Assembly (NCBI RefSeq): GCF_000733755.1
Contig: NZ_JPOF01000006.1
Location: 520,959 to 584,958 of the forward strand
Length of the DNA stretch: 64,000 bases
Reading direction: 5' to 3'
Source of the DNA: Lachnoclostridium phytofermentans
Lineage (GTDB): Bacteria; Bacillota; Clostridia; Lachnospirales; Lachnospiraceae
Under the pieces are notes generated by a model, which did not search any database, was not told where the DNA came from, and was given only the letters and a program-made list of their open reading frames with translations. A program made the translations under genes and the position numbers. Positions 9,184 through 18,125 of this stretch are shown here, in pieces; within the stretch, counting starts at the first letter, position 1, and the number at the start of each line of letters is the position of its first letter.

Positions 9184-10239
9184 CTAATTATCTTTATGGT
9201 AGTTATTTGTGACATAATCTTCAATTAGTACAGTCATAATACCTCCGCAAACCATACCTTCTTCTTCCGCTGCATCACCGGTTAAATCAATATCAACTAA
9301 CTTATAAGTACTAGAACCAATCAATTCTCTTGCCTGTCCAATCACTGCGGCTTCGCTACAGCCTCCTCCTATGCTTCCAAGAATCATGCCATCTCTGTAA
9401 ACAATCATTTTTGCACCAGCTCCCCTTGGTACGGAGCCTTTCGTATGAACAACTGTAATAATTGCTTTTGGAACATCACTTTCCTCTGCTAATACTTGTA
9501 ACACTTCATAATCCATATCAGAACAATTTCTCTTTTTATTATCCACACTGCCTAATCGCTTATGAGAAATTAACTCTGCTAATATAGAAATCGATATTTC
9601 CTCTGGAGTTATCGCTCCAATTGGTAAGCCAATCGGAGTGTGAACTCTATCTAATCGGTCACGATTACAACCGTTGGTCTCTAACATCTCTTTCACAATG
9701 GCAGTTCGTCTTCTAGATCCTATCATACCGACATAAACTGGTTCTTCTCCCTGACATATGCATTCTAAACAAGTGCTATCATATCGATGACCTCTCGTGA
9801 TAATTACAACATAATCTGATTTTTTAATCTTTAATTCCTTGATTGCATGTTCAAAATTATCACAAATTACCTGTTTTGCCAATGGAAACCTTTGAGTATT
9901 TGCAAAGGTAAGTCTATCATCTACAAGAATTACTTGGAAACCTGTTTTTGCTGCAAACTCTACAAGAGGAATAGCTATGTGTCCTCCCCCAAGAATGATA
10001 AGACGTTCCTCAGGATAATATGGCTCTGCGATTAAATGCTCGTTTCCTTGTTTTAAGAATTGTGGAATTCCTTCCTCTAAGGATTCTCGTATGAACAAAT
10101 CAGAATTCGAATCCAAAACTAATTGTTTTCTTAGATCAGTTCCAATCTTCCCTTCTTCTCCAAGGATATTAGAAACCATGCAGACTTTCTTTCCGTTTTG
10201 AATACTATTTAAAATCTCAGTATAAATGTTCCTACACAT
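9184..10239 (-). CDS. XdhC/CoxI-family molybdenum hydroxylase maturation protein
   Basis: A 351-residue protein. A Rossmann segment 'ERLIILGGGHIAIPLVEFAA' (near residue 78) and 'VGMIGSRRRTAIVKEML' form the XdhC C-terminal-type NAD-binding domain. A CoxI/XdhC N-terminal-type domain ('TKGSVPRGAGAKMIV', 'GSIGGGCSEAAVI') comes at the end, so the domain order is reversed relative to E. coli-like XdhC. XdhC proteins bind molybdenum cofactor and promote its sulfuration or insertion into xanthine dehydrogenase-type enzymes. GGAGGAGAAAAA precedes the ATG at 10239. It lies 10 bp from selD and 32 bp from modC, in one operon. Confidence 0.85.
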   Translation of the reverse strand: MCRNIYTEILNSIQNGKKVCMVSNILGEEGKIGTDLRKQLVLDSNSDLFIRESLEEGIPQFLKQGNEHLIAEPYYPEERLIILGGGHIAIPLVEFAAKTGFQVILVDDRLTFANTQRFPLAKQVICDNFEHAIKELKIKKSDYVVIITRGHRYDSTCLECICQGEEPVYVGMIGSRRRTAIVKEMLETNGCNRDRLDRVHTPIGLPIGAITPEEISISILAELISHKRLGSVDNKKRNCSDMDYEVLQVLAEESDVPKAIITVVHTKGSVPRGAGAKMIVYRDGMILGSIGGGCSEAAVIGQARELIGSSTYKLVDIDLTGDAAEEEGMVCGGIMTVLIEDYVTNNYHKDN

Positions 10240-10271
10240 TTTTTCTCCTCCGTTCCGCGAATGATAACAAA

Positions 10272-11348
10272 TCATTCTAGTAATAGAATATCTTCTGGTG
10301 CTACTGTCAGAAAAGTAGGAGTACTTTCATGAAAGCCACTACTTAATTGGCTTTTACTGATTTTCCACCAGATGACAGGCTCTTTTAGGTCATTTTTATC
10401 GTCGTTCTTAATGTCTTCTATTTGCATCAATACATTCCACTCGAAAGGAGCTTCCGCAATTTTGTGAATCTGGCAAGGTAACACATTTAACTGTTCTTTC
10501 GGCTCATAACATGGTTTAAAATCATGTGCTCTTATTCCAATATGGGTTAACCCTTCCGGAACTTGTGTATTAACAGTTAGAATACATCCCCAATCTGTAG
10601 CCTTTACTTGATTTTTGGATACTCTAACCGCACTGGATATATTTTTACATCCGGTAAGCCTTGCGGTCTGAACCTTTTTAGGAGATGCAAAAATTTTTTT
10701 CGTTTCGCCAACTTCTATTATCTTCCCCTTGTCAAGTACTATGGTATCCCTGCAAAAACGGTATACCTCATCTCGGCTGTGCGTAACCATAATAGAATCA
10801 CCATGGTACTCCTGTAACAAATCCTGCATTTGAATCTGTAGTTCTTCCTTAAGATAGCTGTCCATCGCTGAAAATGGTTCATCAAATAATAATACATCCG
10901 GCTTGTAAGCAAGCATTCGTGCCAGTGCTACTCTTTGTTGTTGACCGCCGGAGAGCTTACTTGGATATTGATCTTCGAGTCCCTTAAGTTTGAAATTCTC
11001 AATCAGTCTTAAAATTATGGCATCCTTTTTCTTATTTGGCACTTTCATTCCTATTCCAATGTTCTCGTATACCGTCATATTAGGAAATAGTGCATAATTT
11101 TGAAACAAATATCCTACCTTCCTCTGTTGCGGGGTTAGATTAATCTTCTTATCGGAATCAAATAGAACTTTTCCATTTAACTCAATAAAACCTTTTTCCG
11201 GGGTAATGATACCAGCAATACATTTTAACGTCATACTTTTACCGCAACCAGAAGCTCCGAGAATTCCCAAACAAGATTCTCTTGTTTCAAAATCAACCTT
11301 TAAAGTGAAATTTTTTAATTTTTTCTCTATGTGAACAATTAAACTCAT
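10272..11348 (-). CDS. modC: Molybdate ABC transporter ATP-binding protein
   Basis: ABC ATPase of 358 residues. Walker A 'GASGCGKSMTLKC' is near residue 33, the Q-loop is in 'VGYLFQNYALFPNMTVYENI', the signature is 'LSGGQQQRVALARML', Walker B is 'DVLLFDEPFSAMD', and 'MVTHSRDEV' carries the switch histidine. The region after about 240 is a TOBE/MOP-like C-terminal domain. It energises molybdate uptake with ModB and ModA. The ATG at 11348 is five bases after GGGAG. It is separated from modB by 322 bp, unusual for a mod operon, and joined to xdhC downstream. Confidence 0.85.
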   Translation of the reverse strand: MSLIVHIEKKLKNFTLKVDFETRESCLGILGASGCGKSMTLKCIAGIITPEKGFIELNGKVLFDSDKKINLTPQQRKVGYLFQNYALFPNMTVYENIGIGMKVPNKKKDAIILRLIENFKLKGLEDQYPSKLSGGQQQRVALARMLAYKPDVLLFDEPFSAMDSYLKEELQIQMQDLLQEYHGDSIMVTHSRDEVYRFCRDTIVLDKGKIIEVGETKKIFASPKKVQTARLTGCKNISSAVRVSKNQVKATDWGCILTVNTQVPEGLTHIGIRAHDFKPCYEPKEQLNVLPCQIHKIAEAPFEWNVLMQIEDIKNDDKNDLKEPVIWWKISKSQLSSGFHESTPTFLTVAPEDILLLE

Positions 11349-11360
11349 CTTTACTCCCAT

Positions 11361-11670
11361 CTGCTTGCCTTAAACGTATATAACTCATGTTGTTGATAAA
11401 ATTAGTTCTTTCCTTCAACTTAACTTTTAGTCTGGAACAACTTAGCTTTTAATCTGGATATCTGCACCTTATTTGATATTAAAAATGTAGGAAAGTATAA
11501 ATAACTGGCTGAAAAGATAATCTTTTCAACCAGAATTCTCTTACTCGTTACATTTTTACAATTTGATGTTTCTATTAATCTCATTCATATCTTCAAGATA
11601 AAATACTAATTATACTTTCTATTTCTACTTTCTATTATTTCATTCTAATCATTCTATCTATTTTTTCTTT
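11361..11670. other. Non-coding gap between modB and modC with tandem repeat and hairpin
   Basis: No supported gene. It holds an 18 bp imperfect direct repeat in two copies with two mismatches (11419-11436 and 11441-11458, consensus CTTARCTTTTARTCTGGA). A hairpin at 11507-11531 (TGAAAAGA/TCTTTTCA extended by GG/CC) has no clear T run on either strand. A long pyrimidine-rich plus-strand tract from about 11595 continues into the end of modB. The gap splits the mod genes and may carry a modC promoter or a partial terminator. Confidence 0.5.
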
Positions 11671-12348
11671 CTAATTATTCTTTCTATTTCTACTCTTATT
11701 TAACGATAAATAATTCATAAATGCAATAATAAGAAACGATATTAACACTAATATTATGACATAACGAAAAGCAAGATTCATGTCACCTGCTGCCACCGCT
11801 GAATATACTGCCATCGGTAGCGTTCGTGTTTTTCCCGCAATATTTCCCGCTATCATAGCAGTCGCACCGAACTCTCCAAGTCCTCTTGCAAAAGATAAGA
11901 CAGCACCGGATAGAATTCCTGGTAAAGCATTCGGTAATATTATTCTACGAAATATCTTCCATTCTGACATTCCAAGTGTTCTGCCAGCATAAACCAAGTT
12001 AATATCAACTTGTTCCAAAGCACCTCTGGCAGATCGATACATTAATGGAAAGGAGATGATTACCGCTGCTAAAACGGTAGCCCACCAGGTGAAAGTGATT
12101 TTAAGAGCAAATTGGTTCAGTAAGAATTCACCAATCGGGCGTTTCACACCAAACATATAGAGAAGAAAAAATCCTGCTACGGTAGGAGGTAACACCATAG
12201 GAAGCGTAAATATTCCATCCATGATAATCTTTATTCTTTCGTTTCTCATAGCATAAACCATTCTTCCGGCGGCTAGTCCAAGAAAAAAAGTTATTACAAT
12301 ACTAAGAGATGCTGTTTTAAGAGAAATCAAAATAGGCGAAAAATCCAT
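11671..12348 (-). CDS. modB: Molybdate ABC transporter permease
   Basis: A 225-residue ModB, normal length, with about five or six hydrophobic membrane segments. The permease signature is visible in 'EWKIFRRIILPNALPGILSG', which contacts ModC, preceded by 'LPPTVAGFFLLYMFG' and followed by 'FARGLGEFGATAMIAGNI'. It forms the transmembrane channel for molybdate. TAAGGAGATTAAT precedes the ATG. The modA stop lies 10 bp before this start, so they are co-transcribed. The C-terminus (KSRNRKNN) is short, basic and low in complexity. Confidence 0.93.
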   Translation of the reverse strand: MDFSPILISLKTASLSIVITFFLGLAAGRMVYAMRNERIKIIMDGIFTLPMVLPPTVAGFFLLYMFGVKRPIGEFLLNQFALKITFTWWATVLAAVIISFPLMYRSARGALEQVDINLVYAGRTLGMSEWKIFRRIILPNALPGILSGAVLSFARGLGEFGATAMIAGNIAGKTRTLPMAVYSAVAAGDMNLAFRYVIILVLISFLIIAFMNYLSLNKSRNRKNN

Positions 12349-12358
12349 ATTAATCTCC

Positions 12359-13216
12359 TTACCTAGCTAAAAATCCATATTTTTTAAATATCTCTTTTGC
12401 ATCCTCACTTTGAAGGAATTCAACATAAAGTTTTGCAGCTTCTTTCTTCTGTGAAGCACTGACAATACCAATCGGATAAATAACCGGATTTTTTAATGTT
12501 CCCTCTGGTGCATTTGCTACCACAACTACTTTATCTGTAGTTGCTGCATCCGTGGCATATACAACACCAGCATCCGCACTTCCTTCTGCAACCCAATTTA
12601 ATACTTCTGTGACATTCGTACCAAGACTAGCTTTTTCTTCTACCTTATCAAAGATTCCTAAGTTATCAAGAATTTCCTTTGCATATTGACCAGCTGGTAC
12701 GCTGGCTGGATCACCGATTGCAATTTTTTCTGCATTTAGAATATCATTAAAACTTGTTACTTTGGATTCCATGTTTTTCGGAACGATAAGTACAACTTTA
12801 TTCTCTAATAGCTGTATGATTGTCTCTTCATCCACCATACTTTTCTCTTTTAAGGCATTCATTTGTTTCATAGCCGCGGATAGGAAAACATCTGCCTCTA
12901 ATCCTTCTTCAATCTGAGTTTGAAGCTTCCCCGAACTATCATAAGTTCCCTCTACCGTAATCCATGGATACTTGTCCTGAAATAAAGACTTTAATTCCTC
13001 TAAGGATGGCTGCATACTAGCAGCAGCTGCTACCAAAATTGTTACTGGTTCCTGATTTATCTCAATCGTACCTATATCTCCTTGATTATCCGATTGATTG
13101 GTATTATTTGTATTACCATATTGTCCCTCTGGGGTGCCATCGGACTTTTTAGCACATCCCATAGCTAAAATCATCATACTAATTACTAATAGCATGCTTA
13201 ATATTCTTTTTCTCAT
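12359..13216 (-). CDS. modA: Molybdate-binding lipoprotein
   Basis: A 285-residue solute-binding protein with a lipoprotein signal (MRKRILSMLLVISMMILAMG then Cys21; lipobox LAMGC), so it should be lipid-anchored outside the membrane. ModA signatures are 'ILVAAAASMQPSLEEL', 'YDSSGKLQTQIEEGLEADVF', 'IGDPASVPAGQYAKEIL' and 'GSADAGVVYATDA', which form the oxyanion pocket. It captures molybdate or tungstate and delivers it to ModB. A short Asn/Gln-rich linker follows the anchor. AAGGGAGAGAACA precedes the ATG. Confidence 0.93.
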   Translation of the reverse strand: MRKRILSMLLVISMMILAMGCAKKSDGTPEGQYGNTNNTNQSDNQGDIGTIEINQEPVTILVAAAASMQPSLEELKSLFQDKYPWITVEGTYDSSGKLQTQIEEGLEADVFLSAAMKQMNALKEKSMVDEETIIQLLENKVVLIVPKNMESKVTSFNDILNAEKIAIGDPASVPAGQYAKEILDNLGIFDKVEEKASLGTNVTEVLNWVAEGSADAGVVYATDAATTDKVVVVANAPEGTLKNPVIYPIGIVSASQKKEAAKLYVEFLQSEDAKEIFKKYGFLAR

Positions 13217-13266
13217 TGTTCTCTCCCTTTTCTCTTACACATTAGTATATAAATGGATTACTCCAA

Positions 13267-14199
13267 CTATCTAGCACATTCCGATACAGAGCCTTTTAGT
13301 ATCTTAAGTCCATGACCTAATTCAGAGGAAATAACATCCATACTCTCTTTCACTGCCTTTGGACTACCAGGTAGGTTGATAATTAAAGTACGATTACGTA
13401 GAACAGAAGCACCACGACTTAACATTGCTCTCTTGGTAATCCCCATAGAATACGCACGAATAGCTTCTGAAATCCCTGGTACATTTCTTGTGGCAACTGC
13501 TAATGTAGCTTCTGGAGTAACATCCCTCATGGATAATCCAGTTCCGCCTGTGGTTAAAATCAGATCAACTTGTCTTCCATCGGATAATCTTATTAATTCC
13601 TTCTCGATACGAGACTGTTCATCCGGAAGAAGAAGGGATTCCACCACCTCAAAGCCCTGTTCTTCCAATATCGATGCAAGAAGCGGTCCACTTTTATCTT
13701 CTCTCTCTCCCTTAAATCCTTTGTCACTCAATGTAATTACAGCCGCTTGAAATGGTCTGTCTTCTCTTGGCTCTAACATTATCATTTCGTCACCTGCACA
13801 GATCGTTCCTTCTACTATAACTTTAGCAAAAACCCCTTCTCGTGGCATAATGCAATCACCCATTTTATGATAAATCTGACAATGTGTATGACACTCCTTC
13901 CCTATCTGGGTCATTTCAAGGACAACATCATTACACTGAAATCTCGTTCCTACTGGAAGATTCCTAAAATCAAAACCTTCTACTACCAGATTCTCACCAA
14001 AAGCTCCAAAATCTATTTCTGCACCTTTCTTTCGAAATTCTTCAATTCTATCAAAGGACAATAAACTGATTTGACGATGCCACTTTCCACCATGGGCATC
14101 ACCAACAATACCCCAGTCTGTTGTAAAATCTGCTTTTTCTATACAATGCTTCTGTGTACCACGACGTTCGCTTATGCAAATCGCTCTAACTTTTCCCAT
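13267..14199 (-). CDS. MOSC domain-MogA/MoaB fusion protein
   Basis: A 310-residue fusion. Residues 1-145 are a MOSC domain ('WGIVGDAHGGKWHRQISLLS', 'GAFGENLVVEG', 'GKECHTHCQIYHKMG' with clustered Cys/His). Residues 150-305 are a MogA/MoaB domain ('AAVITLSDKGFKGEREDKSG', 'DLILTTGGTGLSMRDVTPEA', 'IINLPGSPKA'). MogA-type proteins adenylate molybdopterin before molybdate insertion; MOSC domains bind the cofactor and take part in sulfur transfer. The fusion suggests channelling of molybdopterin. AGGAGG precedes the ATG, and only 5 bp separates it from the moaA stop. Confidence 0.9.
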   Translation of the reverse strand: MGKVRAICISERRGTQKHCIEKADFTTDWGIVGDAHGGKWHRQISLLSFDRIEEFRKKGAEIDFGAFGENLVVEGFDFRNLPVGTRFQCNDVVLEMTQIGKECHTHCQIYHKMGDCIMPREGVFAKVIVEGTICAGDEMIMLEPREDRPFQAAVITLSDKGFKGEREDKSGPLLASILEEQGFEVVESLLLPDEQSRIEKELIRLSDGRQVDLILTTGGTGLSMRDVTPEATLAVATRNVPGISEAIRAYSMGITKRAMLSRGASVLRNRTLIINLPGSPKAVKESMDVISSELGHGLKILKGSVSECAR

Positions 14200-14204
14200 T
14201 TGTG

Positions 14205-15215
14205 TCAGCCTCCTATTTTAAACATTTCTCTCTTTTCCATATTGTTTCGTTTCAGTTCCTGACTAATTGAGTCAGGATGAAAAGAGTCTTCTTGTCTATC
14301 AAAATTGTGTTCTAATGGTTTTTTTTCGATTGCCCTTGATATTAAATTCTTTAATTCCATATCAGAAACACCACTTCGCATGGCAGTCATTAAATCAATC
14401 CCGTCACCATAACATAAACATGGTTTTAAAAAACCTCTGGAAGTTAAACGAATCCGATTACACGAAGCGCAAAATTTATGACTGATTGCATTGATAAATC
14501 CAATGTTTCCCATCCATTCCTCAGAAGTTATATACTCTGCTGGCCCAAACCCTCTTATCTTTTTTTGACTGGCTATATTCGGATACTTTTCCTTAATTCT
14601 ACTCTTGATTTCCTCACCCTTGATTGGCTCATATTCTTTCCCATAACCAATTGGCATCATTTCTATAAAACGCACATCCACAGGCAATTTAACTGCTAAT
14701 TCTGCAATGTCCATTAATTCAACTTCATTTACACCCTTTTGAGGAACACAATTTATCTTGGTTGGAATACCCGATTTTATTAACTTCTGCAAGCCACTCC
14801 ATACGGTAACAAACTCATCCCTTCCGGTAATTTTCTTAAAAGTATTTGGATTTAATGTATCAAGACTTACATTGACTCCATCTAGTGGAATTTTCGCTAA
14901 CGCTTCGGTATGTTCTTCCAAAAGTACTCCATTGGTTGTTAACGTAACAAAATCGATACCAGGAGTTGCTTTTATCTCTTTTATTAAATTTATGGCATCT
15001 TTGCGTACCAAAGGTTCGCCACCCGTAATTTTAATTTTACGGATTCCAAGTTCGGAAGCACTCCGACAAATCCTAAGGATTTCTTCATAGGTTAATATTG
15101 ATTCATGCTCCAGTCTTTCAATATCTACCGGCATACAATAGGTGCATCTTAAATTACATCGGTCAGTAATTGAAATTCTCATGTAATCAATTTGTCTTTT
15201 ATATTGGTCAATCAT
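14205..15215 (-). CDS. moaA: GTP 3',8-cyclase MoaA
   Basis: A 336-residue radical SAM enzyme, full length. The N-terminal cluster ligands are in 'DRCNLRCTYCMP' (CxxxCxxC), the SAM site includes 'ITGGEPLVRKD', and the C-terminal cluster is in 'KFCASCNRIRLTSRGFLKPC'. The protein ends in the Gly-Gly typical of MoaA. It converts GTP to the cyclic precursor of molybdopterin. AGAGGCTAAA precedes the ATG. It lies between moaC upstream and the MOSC-MogA gene downstream, in one molybdopterin operon. Confidence 0.95.
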   Translation of the reverse strand: MIDQYKRQIDYMRISITDRCNLRCTYCMPVDIERLEHESILTYEEILRICRSASELGIRKIKITGGEPLVRKDAINLIKEIKATPGIDFVTLTTNGVLLEEHTEALAKIPLDGVNVSLDTLNPNTFKKITGRDEFVTVWSGLQKLIKSGIPTKINCVPQKGVNEVELMDIAELAVKLPVDVRFIEMMPIGYGKEYEPIKGEEIKSRIKEKYPNIASQKKIRGFGPAEYITSEEWMGNIGFINAISHKFCASCNRIRLTSRGFLKPCLCYGDGIDLMTAMRSGVSDMELKNLISRAIEKKPLEHNFDRQEDSFHPDSISQELKRNNMEKREMFKIGG

Positions 15216-15298
15216 TTTAGCCTCTATTCTTACGTTTTCACGCGCTTTTATAATGCTAGGCAGCTTTGTGGAATATCACAGATTTCTAGCTGATTACT

Positions 15299-15781
15299 TT
15301 ATTTTTCTTTACGGTTGTTAAAGTATCCACTTTTCCCTCCCGTTTTTTCAGCAAGATAGATGGAGCCAATCTCCATCGTTTTATCAATGGCTTTGCACAT
15401 ATCATAAATCGTTAATAAGGCAACACTTACGCCTGTCATAGCCTCCATTTCAACACCGGTTTTTCCTGATACCTTTACGGTACAGACAGCTTCAATCTCA
15501 AAGCTATCCTCAAACATATGAAAATCAATGGAGACTTTTGTGAGATTTAATATGTGACATAATGGAATTAGTTCCGAAGTCTTTTTTGCTCCCATAATTC
15601 CTGCAATTCTAGCTACCAAAAGAACATCTCCTTTTTTAGCAGTCCCCTCTTTCACAGCATTGAAGCAATCTTTGCTAACTTTAATTCTTCCTATGGCAAT
15701 GGCTTCGCGTTCTGTGATCTGTTTATCACTTACATCAACCATTACTGCATTACCATTCTGATCAAAATGAGTAAAGTCCAT
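15299..15781 (-). CDS. moaC: Cyclic pyranopterin monophosphate synthase MoaC
   Basis: A 160-residue MoaC, normal length. Signature segments are '[19 protein letters not shown]', '[17 protein letters not shown]' and '[20 protein letters not shown]', followed by 'KAIDKTMEI' and the C-terminal 'EKTGGKSG'. It rearranges the MoaA product into cyclic pyranopterin monophosphate. AGGAGAATAGA precedes the ATG. No moaD, moaE or moeB is seen in the window, so later steps must be encoded elsewhere. Confidence 0.95.
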   Translation of the reverse strand: MDFTHFDQNGNAVMVDVSDKQITEREAIAIGRIKVSKDCFNAVKEGTAKKGDVLLVARIAGIMGAKKTSELIPLCHILNLTKVSIDFHMFEDSFEIEAVCTVKVSGKTGVEMEAMTGVSVALLTIYDMCKAIDKTMEIGSIYLAEKTGGKSGYFNNRKEK

Positions 15782-15841
15782 TCTATTCTCCTATCTATCC
15801 TCTTATAATAAAGACATTATTTTAATAACTTTTCTCGATTT

Positions 15842-16867
15842 CTACATTCCCTTACCGTATCCACAATTTGGGAAAGTACAGATATCACAAGACAAACAAA
15901 GGCCACCATGCCCTAATTTTGTGATTTCCTCATAGGTAATTCTCTCCCCTGACATCAGTCTTGGCAGCATCAAATCAAAAATGGTTCGTTTGGAATACAT
16001 AACACAGCCAGGTAGTCCAATCACAGGAATATCTCCCTTATAGTAAGATAACAAGAACATAGCACCTGGTAATACTGGTGCACCGTAAGTAATGATTTCC
16101 GCTCCGGTATTCTTAATAGCTAGGGGTGTTTTATCATCCGGATCAACACTCATTCCGCCGGTACAGATAACAAAATCTGCTCCCTTATTAATTAAGTTTA
16201 AGATAGCATCTGTTATTTTTTTATGATCATCATTTAAAATTACGTGCTCTACTAGTTCTGTACTATATTCCTTTAATTTATTTAAAATAACTGGAGTAAA
16301 TTCGTCTTTAATTCTTCCATAAAATACTTCATTTCCAGTGGTAATGATTCCAACCTTTTTATGTAAGAAAGGCTTCACTTCAAGGATTTTTTTATCTCCT
16401 GCGATTGCTTTAACCTTCTCCATTTTTTCTTCTTCAATAATAAGAGGAATAATTCTGGTACCTGCAAGTTTATCCCCACGTTTCACTGGGAAATTCCCAT
16501 GTCTGGTGGCGATCATCATCTCTCCATAGAAATTAATCTTATTTAACAGCTCCGTATTAACTTTTAAAATTCCATCACACTCTGCGTAGAGGTCAATTTT
16601 GCCTTCTTTTACACCGCTTCTTTCAATATGGTTCCCTTTACAGATAGAACATAGTATCTCTGCTCCTTCATTCTCATGAAGCATTCCTTCTTCTTTTTCC
16701 CACACATACAGATGATCTTTGCCAATCGATAATAAGACCGGTATATCCTCCTTGGTTACAACATGTCCTTTGCGAAAGATAGCATCCTTAGTTACCCCTT
16801 TTATAATTTGAGTCATATCGTGACATAGTACATGTCCCACTGCATTTTCTGTCTTTATTAATTTCAT
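15842..16867 (-). CDS. MoeA-like molybdopterin-binding protein with cysteine-rich tail
   Basis: A 341-residue protein. The MoCF-binding domain is clear: 'VGIITTGNEVFYGRIKDEF', 'DFVICTGGMSVDPDDKTPLA' and 'IPVIGLPGCVMYSKRTIFD'. The N-terminal part resembles a shortened MoeA domain. The protein is shorter than ordinary MoeA and ends with 'CLSCDICTFPNCGYGKG', a four-cysteine tail that could bind metal or a cluster. It probably inserts molybdate or binds cofactor for selenium-type hydroxylases. The ATG at 16867 is chosen because GGAGGCAAACTAT precedes it. Confidence 0.85.
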   Translation of the reverse strand: MKLIKTENAVGHVLCHDMTQIIKGVTKDAIFRKGHVVTKEDIPVLLSIGKDHLYVWEKEEGMLHENEGAEILCSICKGNHIERSGVKEGKIDLYAECDGILKVNTELLNKINFYGEMMIATRHGNFPVKRGDKLAGTRIIPLIIEEEKMEKVKAIAGDKKILEVKPFLHKKVGIITTGNEVFYGRIKDEFTPVILNKLKEYSTELVEHVILNDDHKKITDAILNLINKGADFVICTGGMSVDPDDKTPLAIKNTGAEIITYGAPVLPGAMFLLSYYKGDIPVIGLPGCVMYSKRTIFDLMLPRLMSGERITYEEITKLGHGGLCLSCDICTFPNCGYGKGM

Positions 16868-16905
16868 ATAGTTTGCCTCCATTTCAGCACACGAAATTTG
16901 TACAT

Positions 16906-16939
16906 AAAAAGTTTGTGCCAATGATTACGATGGCACAAA
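16906..16939 (-). terminator. Hairpin with T run just upstream of the MoeA-like gene
   Basis: TGGCACAAA (16931-16939) pairs perfectly with TTTGTGCCA (16912-16920); on the minus strand the stem is followed by CTTTTT. It is only 39 bp before the MoeA-like ATG, so it is either the lysR terminator or an attenuator in the leader of the molybdopterin operon. I do not see the conserved elements of a Moco riboswitch. Confidence 0.6.
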
Positions 16940-17110
16940 ACTTCCAATTGATATTTTTTTATTCATCTATTTTTATTGATACCATTCAATTATGAATACG
17001 ATGTATATTGCTTTGTATCCTTAAAAACATTCAAATTTTACTTATTCTAGCTTCTTAAAATTATGTGAATTTTTCTGAAAGTAGAATGTATGTCATTGCA
17101 GCGAGTACTT

Positions 17111-18007
17111 CTAAGCATAAAATTGGCAGCAAAACTCAATAAACTTTTTTGCCAGTCTATCTAATTTCTTACGTTTTGCATATACAATATAAAGCTTTCT
17201 CGTTACTTCTTCCTCGTCTGGCTCATACATCAGTATTTTTCCGTCCTCGACATAATCTTGCGCCGCTTTTTTAGACATAATAGTAATTCCCATGCCTCTA
17301 CTCACAGATTTTTTTATAATTTCCTGATCGTTAATATATGCTACTACATTTAATTTCTGTATATCGACTTTTTTTGATTCCAAGAATTTTTCAGCGGTTT
17401 TTTTAGTTCCAGATCCATTCTCTCGTAAGATGATCGGTTCTTTTATCAAATCATCAAAGGAACAATTTCTGTTTAATAACTCTTGATAATGTTTTTCATT
17501 CGGTGTGACCAAGACCAATTTATCCTCATAAAAAGGTATATAGCGTAGTCTGTCATCCTTACTTTTTATTCCCACAAACCCAATCACTGCTCTATGCTTT
17601 AAGATTTCTCCTACTACATGTTCACTGTCGCCTTGATTAATTGTAAAACAAACTTTATCATGTTGTTTTTGAAAAGCTTGAATCAACTCAGGTAGTATGT
17701 ATTGGGAGGGAATAGTAGAACCTGCTATTTGAATTCTTTGTTCTTCCTCTCTCTCTTTACCAAATCCTTGATAGAGCTCTTCCTTGATCGCCATTATTTC
17801 TTTGGCATATTCATATAATCTTTCTCCATCTACTGTTGTTTGCACATTTTTAGTTGTACGTTCCAGAAATTTAGTATTAAACTCCTTTTCCAAGGAAACA
17901 ATATGGGAACTTATGGTTGGCTGAGTAAGATATAATTTTTGTGCTGCCTTAGAAAAACTTTGCAATTCCACAACATTAACAAATGCTTCTAATTGCTTTA
18001 ATTCCAT
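17111..18007 (-). CDS. LysR-family regulator, selenium metabolism type
   Basis: A 298-residue LysR-type regulator. The N-terminal winged HTH is clear ('MELKQLEAFVNVVELQSFSK', then 'AAQKLYLTQPTISSHIVSLE'). The substrate-binding domain follows from about 90 ('RIQIAGSTIPSQYILPELIQ', 'ILRENGSGTKKTAEKFL', 'GMGITIMSKKAAQDYV'). It resembles the LysR regulators typically encoded with selenium metabolism genes. It is divergent from the C_GCAxxG_C_C gene and is the first gene of the minus-strand molybdopterin block. A palindromic T-N11-A box lies 70 bp upstream, consistent with autoregulation and control of the divergent pair. Confidence 0.87.
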   Translation of the reverse strand: MELKQLEAFVNVVELQSFSKAAQKLYLTQPTISSHIVSLEKEFNTKFLERTTKNVQTTVDGERLYEYAKEIMAIKEELYQGFGKEREEEQRIQIAGSTIPSQYILPELIQAFQKQHDKVCFTINQGDSEHVVGEILKHRAVIGFVGIKSKDDRLRYIPFYEDKLVLVTPNEKHYQELLNRNCSFDDLIKEPIILRENGSGTKKTAEKFLESKKVDIQKLNVVAYINDQEIIKKSVSRGMGITIMSKKAAQDYVEDGKILMYEPDEEEVTRKLYIVYAKRKKLDRLAKKFIEFCCQFYA

Positions 18008-18076
18008 ACAATATACCTGCTTTCAGTCAATAATCGACACCACCAATATATCATACCCGCACTCTTTAATCAATTT

Positions 18077-18099
18077 ATTTATAGATTTTTTCTATAAAT
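18077..18099. promoter_or_regulatory. Candidate LysR operator (palindromic T-N11-A box)
   Basis: ATTTATAGA (18077-18085) and TCTATAAAT (18091-18099) form a perfect 9 bp dyad around TTTTT, containing the T-N11-A pattern of LysR sites. Its centre lies about 70 bp before the predicted plus-strand transcription start, near the usual activation position. Confidence 0.6.
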
Positions 18100-18125
18100 A
18101 AATCAATCACATAAAGATTATGAAT

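Noticed and set aside
13376..13750. Plus-strand open frame of about 124 codons
   Set aside because: Antisense shadow of the MOSC-MogA fusion; no motif and no operon context.
16868..17110. Moco riboswitch before the MoeA-like gene
   Set aside because: Only one simple hairpin with a T run is visible; the multi-helix conserved core of the Moco motif is absent.
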